Positions 1 to 9,457 of a stretch of DNA of 64,000 bases are shown piece after piece. The notes under the pieces are model-generated. The model searched no databases and was not told the DNA's origin. It saw nothing but the letters and a program-made list of their open reading frames with translations. Within the stretch, counting starts at the first letter, position 1; every line of letters begins with the position of its first letter. Location of the stretch: positions 158,401 through 222,400 of the forward strand of contig NZ_JMFG01000008.1 of NCBI RefSeq assembly GCF_000687145.1, written 5' to 3'. The position numbers and the translations under genes were made by a program. The stretch comes from Thermoanaerobaculum aquaticum. GTDB taxonomy: Bacteria > Acidobacteriota > Thermoanaerobaculia > Thermoanaerobaculales > Thermoanaerobaculaceae.

Positions 1-760
1 GGGATAACGCGCCAGTGCAGGTCAACACCAGGTCCCCCATGCCGGCAAGCCCGCGGAAGGTTTCCGGCTGGCCGCCCAAGCGCACGCCCAGGCGGGCAAT
101 TTCGTGAAGACCGCGGGTCAGCAGCGCCGCCAGGGCGTTGTGACCGAGCCCCAAGCCGGTGGCCATGCCACCGGCAATGGCAATAACGTTCTTCAGGGCT
201 CCGGCCAGCTCCACACCCACCACATCGGCGGAACGGTACAGGCGGAAGGAGGGGGTGGAAAAAGCCTCCTGCAGCATCCTGAGCGATGACGGAGAGCGCC
301 CCGCCAACACCGCTGCCGCCGGCAAACCCGCCGCCACCTCCCGGGCAAAGGTGGGACCGGAAAGCGCCACGAACCTTTCGGGTTCAAGACCCAGCTCCTG
401 GGCCACCACTTCGTCCATGCGGGAAAGGCTCGCCACCTCAATGCCCTTGCTGGCTGAAACCAGCACCGCTTGCACAGGCAGGGCCGCTTTCATTTCCCGC
501 AGCACCCCTCGGGCAAACTGCACCGGCACCACAAAAAAAACCACCTCGGCGGCGCTCACCGCCTGCGCCACATCGCCTTCAGCGGTAAGCCCTGGGGGCA
601 GCGTCACCTCCGGGAGGAAAAGCGGGTTGCGCCTTTCCCGATTGACCCCCTCCACCACCTCAGGTTCCCGGGCCCACAGCACCACCTCATGGCCGGCCCG
701 GGCACAGTGCACGGAAAGCGCGGTCCCCCAGGACCCGCCGCCCACCACCGCCACCTTCAT
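1..760 (-). CDS. gpsA: Glycerol-3-phosphate dehydrogenase [NAD(P)+], partial at window edge
   Basis: Cytosolic enzyme that reduces dihydroxyacetone phosphate to sn-glycerol-3-phosphate for phospholipid synthesis. Translating the minus strand from the ATG at 758-760 gives MKVAVVGGGSWGTAL, the N-terminal dinucleotide-binding loop of GpsA. Further on are a VSASKGIE segment, an ALSGPTFAREVA segment, and GALKNVIAIAGG, which contains the catalytic-region lysine. About 253 codons are present and the C-terminal quarter lies beyond base 1; the family is usually about 330 residues. Its start overlaps the plsY stop by 4 bases (ATGA). PlsY acylates the product of GpsA, so the two adjacent genes encode consecutive steps. 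No defect is visible in the part present. Confidence 0.95.
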   Translation of the reverse strand, partial: MKVAVVGGGSWGTALSVHCARAGHEVVLWAREPEVVEGVNRERRNPLFLPEVTLPPGLTAEGDVAQAVSAAEVVFFVVPVQFARGVLREMKAALPVQAVLVSASKGIEVASLSRMDEVVAQELGLEPERFVALSGPTFAREVAAGLPAAAVLAGRSPSSLRMLQEAFSTPSFRLYRSADVVGVELAGALKNVIAIAGGMATGLGLGHNALAALLTRGLHEIARLGVRLGGQPETFRGLAGMGDLVLTCTGALS

Positions 761-1347
761 GGCTTCCCTCCCACCTTCGGCTCCTCACCCCGCACCCACC
801 GGCGCAGGTTTGGGGCGTGCTTGAAAAGCAGCACCACGCTCAGCACCACCACCGGAAGCTCCGCCAGCAAGCTGGGCTTTTTCACGTACCAAAAGACCAC
901 CGGCAAAAGCGCCACGGTGAGGCTTGAAGCCACCGCCACCACGCGAAAGGCCAAAAGCCCCAAAAGCCAAACGCCAAAGCTCAAGGCCAGGCTCAAAGGG
1001 GAAAGCAGTAGCAGACCGCCGCCGGTGGTGGCCAGGCCCTTGCCCCCGTGGAACGAAAGCCAAAGAGGAAAGCAATGCCCTACTGCCGCCGAACACAGGG
1101 CCGCAGCGTGCCAAGCTGGATTCCCGGTAATTCGGGTGGCCAACCACACGGCCAAAAGCCCCTTGCCCACATCCAAAAGCATGACCGCCAGGCCCCAACC
1201 CAAGCCCAAAACGCGGCTGGCGTTGGTAGCCCCTACGGTTCCGGAGCCCTGAGTGCGGATGTCCATCCCAGCGCGCAAGCGCACCACAAGGTAGGCAAAC
1301 GGGATGGAACCCAAAAGGTAAGCGGCCAGGAGCACCAGGCCCCTCAT
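757..1347 (-). CDS. plsY: Acyl-phosphate:glycerol-3-phosphate acyltransferase PlsY
   Basis: Integral membrane acyltransferase that transfers an acyl group from acyl-phosphate (made by PlsX) to glycerol-3-phosphate, giving lysophosphatidate. The 196-residue protein is hydrophobic throughout and carries the family's conserved cytoplasmic loops: GSIPFAYLV near residue 13, GSGTVGATNASR near residues 35-46, and HGGKGLATTGG near residue 100. Length is normal. It overlaps gpsA downstream (ATGA) and is itself overlapped by the end of thpR upstream, so translation through the operon is probably coupled. Confidence 0.95.
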   Translation of the reverse strand: MRGLVLLAAYLLGSIPFAYLVVRLRAGMDIRTQGSGTVGATNASRVLGLGWGLAVMLLDVGKGLLAVWLATRITGNPAWHAAALCSAAVGHCFPLWLSFHGGKGLATTGGGLLLLSPLSLALSFGVWLLGLLAFRVVAVASSLTVALLPVVFWYVKKPSLLAELPVVVLSVVLLFKHAPNLRRWVRGEEPKVGGKP

Positions 1348-1904
1348 GGCCGCCCTACCGGAATCCTGGCTCTTTCGCTGTACACCGCCCCTCCGGGGCC
1401 CAAGGTGCTTTCAAAAAGCACCACCTCCCGGGCCACAAACGGGGCCAGTTGCCAGGAAGCCACCTCCTGAAGGAAGCGCTGACAGGCCACTTCCGGCCAG
1501 GGCCTTTCCAGGCGGGCCAGGGTCACGTGCAGGGAAAAGGGCCTTGCCTCCCGCGCCACGCCAATCAAAGAAGCCGCTTCCTCGCTGGCTTCCGCCCACG
1601 CCTCCAGACCCGGCGCCTGCCCCCCCAGCCACGCCACCCGTGGTCTTGCGGCGTTTGGGAAAAAACCGCCTCCGTGGAGGCTTACCTTTACTTCAGCGGG
1701 GACTTCCGTCAAAAGCTGGGTCAGGGCTTCCAGAAACGAAGCGGCCTGCGCTTCCGACTGCTCCCCCAAGAACTTCAAGGTGATGTGCAGGCCCTCCGGG
1801 CGCACCCAGCGCGCCGCCGGCAGCTTGCCCTTGAGCCTGGCCAGCCCCGCCATGACCGTGGCCTTTTGCGCCTGTGGAAGCTCCACCGCTAGAAAACACC
1901 TCAT
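1344..1904 (-). CDS. thpR: RNA 2',3'-cyclic phosphodiesterase (2H family)
   Basis: Member of the 2H phosphoesterase superfamily (old name 2'-5' RNA ligase), which opens 2',3'-cyclic phosphate RNA ends. The 186-residue protein begins MRCFLAVELP and has both signature HxTx motifs: HITL at residues 40-43 and HVTL at 126-129. Length and motif spacing are normal. The gene overlaps cinA upstream and plsY downstream by 4 bases each. The cellular substrate in bacteria is not well defined, so the operon gives little functional help beyond co-expression with CinA. Confidence 0.93.
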   Translation of the reverse strand: MRCFLAVELPQAQKATVMAGLARLKGKLPAARWVRPEGLHITLKFLGEQSEAQAASFLEALTQLLTEVPAEVKVSLHGGGFFPNAARPRVAWLGGQAPGLEAWAEASEEAASLIGVAREARPFSLHVTLARLERPWPEVACQRFLQEVASWQLAPFVAREVVLFESTLGPGGAVYSERARIPVGRP

Positions 1905-3121
1905 GCTGCCCCCTTCAGCACCCGCCGCAGCAAATCCAGGGCAAAGTTGGCCGCCAGCTCGCGGATGGTCTGCCGGCTTCCCCCGAAGAGAAAACGGCGG
2001 TGCTGCAGCTGGCCGGGGATGGCCACGGCCACGTGCACGGTACCCACGGGCTTTTCAGGGGTACCGCCGGCAGGGCCGGCAATGCCGGTAATGGCCAGAC
2101 CGCACTGGGCCCCCAACCGGCAGGCCCCCAGCGCCATGGCTTCCGCCACCTCCCGGCTCACCGCCCCGTGGGTGGCCAAAACCTCCTCGGGCACCCCCAG
2201 AAGCCGCACCTTGACGGTGTTGGCGTAAGCCACCACCCCGCCCAGGTAGGCTTCGCTGGCCCCGGGCACCTGCGTTAAGGCCGAGCCCACCATCCCACCG
2301 GTGCAGGACTCGGCGGTGGCCAGCATCCAGCCCCGGCTTTTGAGGGCCTCCAGTACCACCTGCGGCAGCGTGGCTTCGTCCCGCCCGAAGATGTCGGCGC
2401 CCAGCACCTCGGCAAACGCCTGCTCCATAGCCGCAAGCTCCGAGGGGCCTTCGGCGTAAAGCACCAGCTCCACGGTCCCCCGCCCCGCCAAAATCGTGAT
2501 CTTTTCCCGCCCAAACCGGCGGTAAAGGTCGGAAACCCGCTGCTCCACCTCCGATTCGAAGCGCCCGGCTACCTTCAAGGTACGCACCAAGATGGGCTTT
2601 CCTTGAATCCGGGGGAGCACGTGCAGGGCAAAGATGGTCTCCAGCTCCTCGGGAACGCCAGGGAGGAGCACCAGCGCCCGCGAGCCCACCTCCAGCCACT
2701 GGCCCGGGGCGGTGCCCCGCGGGTTGGGCAGCACCTGGGCGCCCTCCACCAGGTAGGCCATGCGTGCGGCAATGCTGGGCATGCTGCGGCCCAGGCGGCG
2801 GTAGCGCTCCTGGAGGAGGGCAAAAAGCTCCTGGTCAAGGTGCAGCTTCCGCTGCAAGGCGGCAGCCACCCCCTCCCGGGTGACGTCATCGGCGGTGGGA
2901 CCCAGCCCCCCGGAGACCACCACCAGGTCCGCCCGGGTCAACAGGTCAGAAACCGCACCGGCAATGGCCTGGGCATCATCCCCCACGCACCGCTTTTCGG
3001 TCATTTCGACCCCGCAAGCGGCCAGCTTGGCAGCCACAAAAAGGGAGTTGGTGTCCAGGCGGGAGGTGCGCAGCAGCTCCGAGCCCACCGCCAGGAAAGC
3101 CGCCCGCGAGAAGGCACCCAT
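1901..3121 (-). CDS. cinA: CinA family nicotinamide-nucleotide amidohydrolase
   Basis: Two-domain protein. The N-terminal MoCF/COG1058 domain (residues about 1-170; AAFLAVGSELL, VVVSGGLGPTADD) is linked to NMN/ADP-ribose pyrophosphatase activity. The C-terminal CinA/PncC domain (about 250-406; ATAESCTGGMVGSALT, AITGIAGPAGG) is linked to NMN deamidation and pyridine nucleotide recycling. I chose the ATG at 3119-3121 (MGAFSRAAFLAVGSE). The frame opens 13 codons earlier, but that stretch is not family-like. First gene of the cinA-thpR-plsY-gpsA operon. It is divergent from the Nif3-like gene, with an 83-base gap that must hold both promoters. Confidence 0.94.
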   Translation of the reverse strand: MGAFSRAAFLAVGSELLRTSRLDTNSLFVAAKLAACGVEMTEKRCVGDDAQAIAGAVSDLLTRADLVVVSGGLGPTADDVTREGVAAALQRKLHLDQELFALLQERYRRLGRSMPSIAARMAYLVEGAQVLPNPRGTAPGQWLEVGSRALVLLPGVPEELETIFALHVLPRIQGKPILVRTLKVAGRFESEVEQRVSDLYRRFGREKITILAGRGTVELVLYAEGPSELAAMEQAFAEVLGADIFGRDEATLPQVVLEALKSRGWMLATAESCTGGMVGSALTQVPGASEAYLGGVVAYANTVKVRLLGVPEEVLATHGAVSREVAEAMALGACRLGAQCGLAITGIAGPAGGTPEKPVGTVHVAVAIPGQLQHRRFLFGGSRQTIRELAANFALDLLRRVLKGAA

Positions 3122-3204
3122 GGGTGCGATTCTAGAGCATGTGCGGTGGCTTCCGGCCAAACGAGGGGCTTGTGACCGGCGGCAAGCCCGGGCACAATGC
3201 CGCT

Positions 3205-3960
3205 ATGGACCGCGACGAGCTGGTTGCTTACCTGGACGAGTTTCTGGCGGTGGAAGACGTACCCGACGAAAGCCTCAACGGCCTGCAGGTGGAGGGAAGG
3301 GCCAAGATCAGCCGGGTGGCCACTGCGGTTTCCTGTAGCGCGCGCTTCTTCACCGATGCCGCCCGCTGGGGAGCCGATGCCGTGCTGGTGCACCACGGCC
3401 TTTTGTGGCGGGGCCAGGTGGAGCGGGTGCGGGGGAGCTTGCGCCAGCGTTTGGCGGTTCTGCTGGCGGAAGAGCTTAACCTCCTCGCTTACCACTTGCC
3501 CTTGGACCGGCACCCCGAGGTGGGGAACGCCGCCGTGCTGGCCCGCCAGCTGGGGCTGGAGGGGCTTGAACCCTTTGGGGTTTTTCACGGCTTCGCCATT
3601 GGCTGGGCAGGGGTTTTCAACCGGCCGCAAACGCTGGAAGAGCTGGCCCGGCGGCTGGAGCTGCTCACCGGACAAGAGCCCCTGGTCTTTCCAGGGCATG
3701 GCGAACGGGTGAGCTCGGTGGGGATCGTCACCGGCAGCGGTGCGGGAGCTTTTGCCGAGGCGGTGGAAACCGGCCTCGATGCGCTGGTGGTGGGCGACCC
3801 CAAGGAGTGGGTCATGCACCGGGCCGAGGAAGAGGGGGTGCACGTGGTGGCGTGCGGCCACTACGCCTCCGAGCGGTTTGGCGTGCAAGCTTTGGGCGCG
3901 CACCTGGAAGAAAAGCTGGGGCTGGAGGTGCAGTTCTTCGACTACCCCAACCCCGCGTAA
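3205..3960 (+). CDS. Nif3-like dinuclear metal centre hexameric protein
   Basis: Member of the widespread Nif3/GTP cyclohydrolase I type 2 family: soluble toroidal hexamers with two metals per subunit and an unsettled role. The 251-residue protein starts at ATG 3205 (MDRDELVAYLDEFL), the usual family start; the open frame extends 22 codons upstream without family resemblance. Metal-ligand motifs are visible: VLVHHGLLW (about residues 65-73), YHLPLDRHPEVGN (about 98-110), and VVACGHYASERFG near the C-terminus. No close neighbour gives it a pathway. Confidence 0.9.
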   Translation: MDRDELVAYLDEFLAVEDVPDESLNGLQVEGRAKISRVATAVSCSARFFTDAARWGADAVLVHHGLLWRGQVERVRGSLRQRLAVLLAEELNLLAYHLPLDRHPEVGNAAVLARQLGLEGLEPFGVFHGFAIGWAGVFNRPQTLEELARRLELLTGQEPLVFPGHGERVSSVGIVTGSGAGAFAEAVETGLDALVVGDPKEWVMHRAEEEGVHVVACGHYASERFGVQALGAHLEEKLGLEVQFFDYPNPA

Positions 3961-4050
3961 AGGAGCCGGCGGCTTTCCTTGCCAATGGGGGCAACGGCTG
4001 GAGGGCGGGGACGCGGGGATTTCTTGCTATCATTGCAGCGGGAGGTAACC

Positions 4051-4587
4051 ATGGGGCGTTTCTGGAATCGCATCACCGTAGCAACCGGCGTGGTCCTGGC
4101 GGTGGCTTTGCTGCGGCTGGTGCCTCACCCTCCCAACGTGGCACCGGTGACCGCCCTCGCGCTTTTTGCCGGGGCAACGTTTGGACGGCGGCTGTTGGGG
4201 TTTTTCGTACCTCTCGCGGCCATGCTGCTTTCCGACAGCCTCCTGGAGCTCCTCACCGGCCAGGGTTTTCACCCGCACATGCCGGTGGTTTACGGCACCT
4301 TTGCCCTGGTGGTGCTTTTGGGAAGCTTCCTTAAAGAGCGCCTCCAGGTGGGTCGGGTGGCTCTCGCTTCGGTGGCGGCCTCCACGCTCTTTTACCTCAC
4401 CACCAACTTTGCCGTTTGGGCCTCCGGCACCATGTACCCCCACACCGCCGCCGGGTTGATAGCTTGCTACATCGCGGCGCTGCCTTTCTACGGCCTTTCC
4501 CTGGTGGGTGACCTGACGTTTGCGGCCCTGATCTTTGCCGCTTACAGCGCCCTCGTGCGCCACCTTCCCGCAGCTTCGGCGTCCTGA
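4051..4587 (+). CDS. DUF6580-type multispanning membrane protein
   Basis: The 178-residue protein has five to six hydrophobic segments. It carries the NVAPVTALALFAGATFG and LPFYGLSLVGDLTFAALIF stretches typical of the DUF6580 'putative transport' family, which looks like a small ECF-type substrate-binding component. Substrate is unknown. The start at ATG 4051 is set by a GGGAGG ribosome-binding site 5-10 bases upstream. It is followed 18 bases later by the PP-loop ATPase gene, suggesting a two-gene unit, but I see no functional link. Confidence 0.75.
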   Translation: MGRFWNRITVATGVVLAVALLRLVPHPPNVAPVTALALFAGATFGRRLLGFFVPLAAMLLSDSLLELLTGQGFHPHMPVVYGTFALVVLLGSFLKERLQVGRVALASVAASTLFYLTTNFAVWASGTMYPHTAAGLIACYIAALPFYGLSLVGDLTFAALIFAAYSALVRHLPAASAS

Positions 4588-4605
4588 GGCGCCGGGAGAA
4601 AGCCC

Positions 4606-5322
4606 ATGGGCCGGCTTCTGGTTTCCTGGAGCGGCGGTAAGGACTCCCTCCTCGCCCTGGTCCGCGCCCGCCAAGCCGGCCACCACATCGTGGGGCTTTT
4701 GACCACGGTTTCGGAACCCTTAGGGCGCGTCACCATGCACGGCGTACGGAGGGAGCTGGTGCAGGCGCAGGCAAAAGCCCTGGGGCTCCCGCTTTTTGAG
4801 GCCAGCCTTCCCGTTCCCGATCCGGCCAACCCCAGGGACCGGTGCCCCCTTTGCCCGGTGGATGCTCCCCAGGCGGGCCTTGTGCCCAACACCACCTACG
4901 AGGAGGTCATGCGGGCCACCCTCAAACCTCTGGCCCAGACCGGCGTAGAAGGGGTGGTGTTTGGGGATATCTACCTGGAGGACTTGCGTTGCTTCCGCGA
5001 GTCCCTGCTGGCCCGGGCTGGCCTTGCGGGGGTTTTTCCGCTGTGGGGTGCGCAGCCAACAGAGCTTATTCGGGAGTTTTCAAACCAGGGCGGAAAAGCT
5101 CTGGTGGTTTGCTGCCGGCAGGACCTCGCCCCGCTTTTGGCGACCCAAACCGACAACGGCTTTTTGGCCAAACTGCCGCCCGGAGTTGATCCTTGCGGGG
5201 AAAACGGCGAGTTTCACACCTTCGTTTTTGCCCATGCCTCGTTTTCCGAACCCATAAGCTTCAAGTTGGGAGAAACAGTCACCCGTGATGGTTTTATTTG
5301 GCAAGACGTGCGACTGGCTTGA
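4606..5322 (+). CDS. Dph6-type PP-loop ATPase (diphthine-ammonia ligase-like)
   Basis: The 238-residue protein opens with MGRLLVSWSGGKDSLLAL, where SGGKDS is the PP-loop that adenylates substrates. Later motifs (GLPLFEASLP, GDIYLEDLR, ENGEFHTFVF) match the DUF71/MJ0570 family, named for eukaryotic/archaeal Dph6, which amidates diphthine on elongation factor 2. Bacteria lack diphthamide, so the bacterial substrate is not known; the family membership is clear but the reaction is not. It may be co-transcribed with the preceding membrane protein. Confidence 0.85.
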   Translation: MGRLLVSWSGGKDSLLALVRARQAGHHIVGLLTTVSEPLGRVTMHGVRRELVQAQAKALGLPLFEASLPVPDPANPRDRCPLCPVDAPQAGLVPNTTYEEVMRATLKPLAQTGVEGVVFGDIYLEDLRCFRESLLARAGLAGVFPLWGAQPTELIREFSNQGGKALVVCCRQDLAPLLATQTDNGFLAKLPPGVDPCGENGEFHTFVFAHASFSEPISFKLGETVTRDGFIWQDVRLA

Positions 5323-5341
5323 GCTCGCCTCAAGCCTTCCT

Positions 5342-5376
5342 CGCCCGGCAGCCACCGGGCGCGGCCGCGCGTTTTT
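5342..5376 (+). terminator. Candidate intrinsic terminator after the Dph6-like gene
   Basis: CGCCCGG (5342-5348) pairs with CCGGGCG (5355-5361) around a 6-base loop. It is followed by a second GC-rich palindrome, GCGCGGCCGCGC (5360-5371), and then GTTTTTC. The T-run is short and the two palindromes overlap, so this is only a candidate. Position fits the end of the 4051-5322 transcript before ilvE. Confidence 0.4.
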
Positions 5377-5424
5377 CTTGCCAGCGAACGAAAGGCCGGT
5401 GAGGACCGGTAGAAAGGGGTAGCC

Positions 5425-6501
5425 ATGGACATTACGGATCGCTCGGTGGTACGGGCCCCAGATTTTCCCCTTGACCCGAACAACTTACCGTTCGGGCGCA
5501 CCTTTTCTCCCAACATGTTCCTCATGGACTACGACGAGGAAAGAGGCTGGCACAACCCCAGAATTGTTCCCTTTGGTCCCCTTTCCCTTTCACCGGCCAC
5601 CATGGTTTTCCACTACGGGCAGGAGATCTTCGAAGGGCTAAAAGCGTTCCGCCACCCCGACGGTTCCGTTCACATCTTCCGCCCGGACCGCAACGCAGCG
5701 CGCTTCAACCGCTCGGCCCGGCGCATGTCCATGCCGGAAATCCCCGAATCGGTGCAGCTGGAGGCCATGCGGGCGTTGGTGGCGGTGGACCGCGAATGGG
5801 TCCCCCCAACTCCGGGTGCCCTTTACATCCGCCCCACCATGATTGCCACCCAGGAAAGCCTGGGTGTGAGCCCCTCCACCCAGTACCTCTACTTCATCAT
5901 CACCGGCCCCACGGGCCCCTACTTCCGCACCGCCGGAAAGACGCTGCGCATCATGATCGCCAGGGACTGGGTGCGGGCTGCCCCGGGCGGCACCGGCGCC
6001 GCCAAAACCGGCGGCAACTACGCCGCTTCGCTTTTGGCCCGCAAGATCGCCCGCGACCACGGCTGCGCTGAAGCTTTATGGCTGGACGCGGTGGAGCGCC
6101 GCCACGTGGAAGAAGTGGGCGCCATGAACATCATGTTCGTTTTGGACGGCGTGGTTACCACCCCTCCCACCTCCGGAACCATCCTCGAAGGTGTCACCCG
6201 GGAAAGCATTGGCGTCCTTTGCAAGGAACTGGGCATCCCCTTTGTCCAGCGGGCCATTCACATTGAGGAAATCATTCAGGGCCTGGAGGCCGGAGACTGC
6301 ACCGAGGTTTTTGGCTGCGGCACCGCAGCGGTGGTGGCACCGGTGGGCGAGCTGGTGGATATCCTCCCCGACGGCAGCGAGCGCGTGTACAAGGTAGGCG
6401 ACGGCAGCGAGGGGCCGGTCGCCAGGAAACTGCGGGAGGTGCTCACCGGCATCCAGTTTGGTACCCACCCCGACACCCACGGCTGGCTAGTGCGGGTGTA
6501 G
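5425..6501 (+). CDS. ilvE: Branched-chain amino acid aminotransferase
   Basis: PLP-dependent fold-type IV transaminase for the last step of Leu/Ile/Val synthesis (or the first of degradation). The 358-residue protein has the BCAT hallmarks: FHYGQEIFEGLKAFR (residues 63-77), the PLP lysine in AAKTGGNYAAS (Lys194), EVGAMNIMFV, and the C-terminal GCGTAAVVAPVG phosphate-binding region. Length fits the eukaryote-like BCAT II group. A ribosome-binding sequence (AAAGGGG) lies just before ATG 5425. It is separated from ahcY by a 138-base convergent gap in which I see no convincing terminator. Confidence 0.95.
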   Translation: MDITDRSVVRAPDFPLDPNNLPFGRTFSPNMFLMDYDEERGWHNPRIVPFGPLSLSPATMVFHYGQEIFEGLKAFRHPDGSVHIFRPDRNAARFNRSARRMSMPEIPESVQLEAMRALVAVDREWVPPTPGALYIRPTMIATQESLGVSPSTQYLYFIITGPTGPYFRTAGKTLRIMIARDWVRAAPGGTGAAKTGGNYAASLLARKIARDHGCAEALWLDAVERRHVEEVGAMNIMFVLDGVVTTPPTSGTILEGVTRESIGVLCKELGIPFVQRAIHIEEIIQGLEAGDCTEVFGCGTAAVVAPVGELVDILPDGSERVYKVGDGSEGPVARKLREVLTGIQFGTHPDTHGWLVRV

Positions 6502-6639
6502 GTTCACCCAGTTTCGCCAGGGTTGCCAATGGCTCAAGGCGGGCGTCCCTCTTGTTGGGGCACGCAACGCCGAAAATCAGAAAGCCACGTCGCCCAACGA
6601 GGCCAAGCTGCCTCGAAAGACCCAAAAGCGCACAGAAGC

Positions 6640-8091
<1,452 letters not shown>

Positions 8092-8266
8092 TTACGGCTC
8101 AAAATCACCCGAAAGGAACGACCCAAATCTTGGGTCTCTCGAAAAATCGCGAAGGCAAAGGTGGCCTAGTGAAAGCAGAAGACACCAAATCAGGAGGCAG
8201 CCTTAGGAAACTGAAACAGCAATCACAAGGGCCTAAAGGGAAAAAGAAGCGCACACGCCACCGCGC

Positions 8267-8713
8267 TTAGCGAAGCAGCGCCAGCAGACCGCCCACGGCA
8301 GCCAACTGGCCAATCCAAAAAAGGAACATCCACTTGATGATTTCGGTCTTGAAGGCAGTCATGTCAGCGCGGAGTTTGGTGACCTCTTCGGTAATTCGAT
8401 TATCCACCCTAGCAATTTGCAGCTCCAGCTTGGCCACTTCTTCGGTGATGCGGCTATCCACCCGGGCAATTTGCACCTCAAGCTTGGCCACCTCTTCGGT
8501 GACCCGGTTATCAAGCCGGGCTTCCGTTTCCAAAATGCGCTGGTTGAGCCGCGATTCGGTTTCCGCAAGCCTCCGGGCAAACCGCTCCTCCACCACCACC
8601 AGCGTGTCTTCCCGCGCCGCTTCCTCCACCGAAGACAAAAGCTTCGCCAAATCTTCGGCCCCCTCGTCGCCCAGCCGGTCCCGCAACGCCTTGGAAACCG
8701 CCACCACCGGCAT
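8267..8713 (-). CDS. Short coiled-coil protein with C-terminal membrane anchor (DUF1640/CCDC90-like)
   Basis: The 148-residue protein starts at the ATG 8711-8713 (MPVVAVSKALRDRLGDEGAE), preceded by GAGGAGG. The middle (about residues 55-115) is a coiled coil made of three near-identical units of about 17 residues, consensus VDxRITEEVAKLEx QIAR, visible as roughly 51-base tandem repeats at 8370-8530. A hydrophobic segment (WMFLFWIGQLAAVGGLLALL) ends the protein. The architecture matches small CCDC90/DUF1640-like proteins of unknown function. The gene sits directly downstream of a decayed transposase whose end supplies a plausible promoter. Confidence 0.75.
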   Translation of the reverse strand: MPVVAVSKALRDRLGDEGAEDLAKLLSSVEEAAREDTLVVVEERFARRLAETESRLNQRILETEARLDNRVTEEVAKLEVQIARVDSRITEEVAKLELQIARVDNRITEEVTKLRADMTAFKTEIIKWMFLFWIGQLAAVGGLLALLR

Positions 8714-8730
8714 CGCTGCCTCCTCACCCC

Positions 8731-8758
8731 ATGCTACCCAACCCCACCCCGCTGTCAA
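8731..8758 (-). promoter_or_regulatory. Candidate outward promoter at the end of an IS remnant
   Basis: On the minus strand, TTGACA (8753-8758) and TAGCAT (8731-8736) are separated by 16 bases. This gives a consensus -35 and a 4/6 -10 ending 17 bases before the coiled-coil gene start. The TTGACA lies within the conserved terminal motif shared with the two IS remnants near 60.2 and 61.7 kb. Confidence 0.5.
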
Positions 8759-9180
8759 GGGCCGGGTATTCGTCCATAACCTTTGGCACGCGTTGGTGGA
8801 TTCGCGGAAAGCTTGGATGGGACGTGTGAGCTTGAGGGCGTGGTGGGGGAGCTGAGTGTTGGAGAGGATGAAGAAGTGGGCGAGCTTGCGGTTGAAAAGA
8901 TCGGGGTCGGTGAAGAGCAAATCGAGGTGGAAGTTGACAAACATCTCCTGGAGGGTACGGTGGAAGCGCTCTACCTAAGGGTTTTCTTTTGGGGGGCGGG
9001 GGTGGGGGAAGAGGTGTGCCAAGCCAAAGGTTTCATGGCCTTTTCAAGCTCACCCGCAAACTCAGAGCCGTTATCCCTGACAAAACAAAGAAGCGATAAA
9101 GGCGGCTCGCTGGTGTCCGCCGAAGGACGGAAGAACGTGTGGACAGGTACCTTGAGGAACTTGCCCTGTTTGCCGTGAGG
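8759..9180 (-). pseudogene. Decayed IS481-like transposase (DDE integrase core), 3' half
   Basis: Minus-strand translation recovers FVRDNGSEFAGELEKAM, the second DDE aspartate block of an integrase core. Then come a frameshift at the CCCCCCCAAAAG run near 8995 and an in-frame TAG, after which VERFHRTLQEMFVNFHLDL continues to LPHHALKLTRPIQAF and a terminal LWTNTRP. This order is that of the C-terminal half of IS481/IS3-type transposases. The N-terminal half is missing and an RHS scrap abuts upstream. Not functional. Confidence 0.8.
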
Positions 9181-9184
9181 AGAG

Positions 9185-9403
9185 ATTTTCGGAGGCCGTC
9201 CAGCCGTAGTGGAGGAGCTTGAGGACGCCGAGGGCAATCGGGATACACCGCGGGCCCTGCCCGCTAGGGTCGGTAGAGCACAGCGGGTATTGAAGGGCAT
9301 AGGCGTAGCGGTTGAGCGCCTGCGGGTTGCCCGGCCAGGGCACAATCGTATCCGGCTGCACGAACAGACCCACCAGCGGCTCGTAGAAACACGTCTGATA
9401 TCA
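9185..9403 (-). pseudogene. Fragment of an RHS/YD-repeat core
   Basis: Minus strand reads FYEPLVGLFVQPDTIVPW, then NPQALNRYAYAL and DPSGQGP, the conserved end of an RHS repeat-associated core. It is followed by a short tail (IALGVLKLLHYGW). It has no start, breaks off at about 9403, and runs into the transposase remnant. It comes from a different RHS lineage than the two larger copies upstream, which use SWLSEDPLRDLDSPNLYAY instead. Confidence 0.75.
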
Positions 9404-9457
9404 GGGCTTCTTTAATCCTGATCGCTGAGTCATCACATCATAAGGATAATTCACAGT

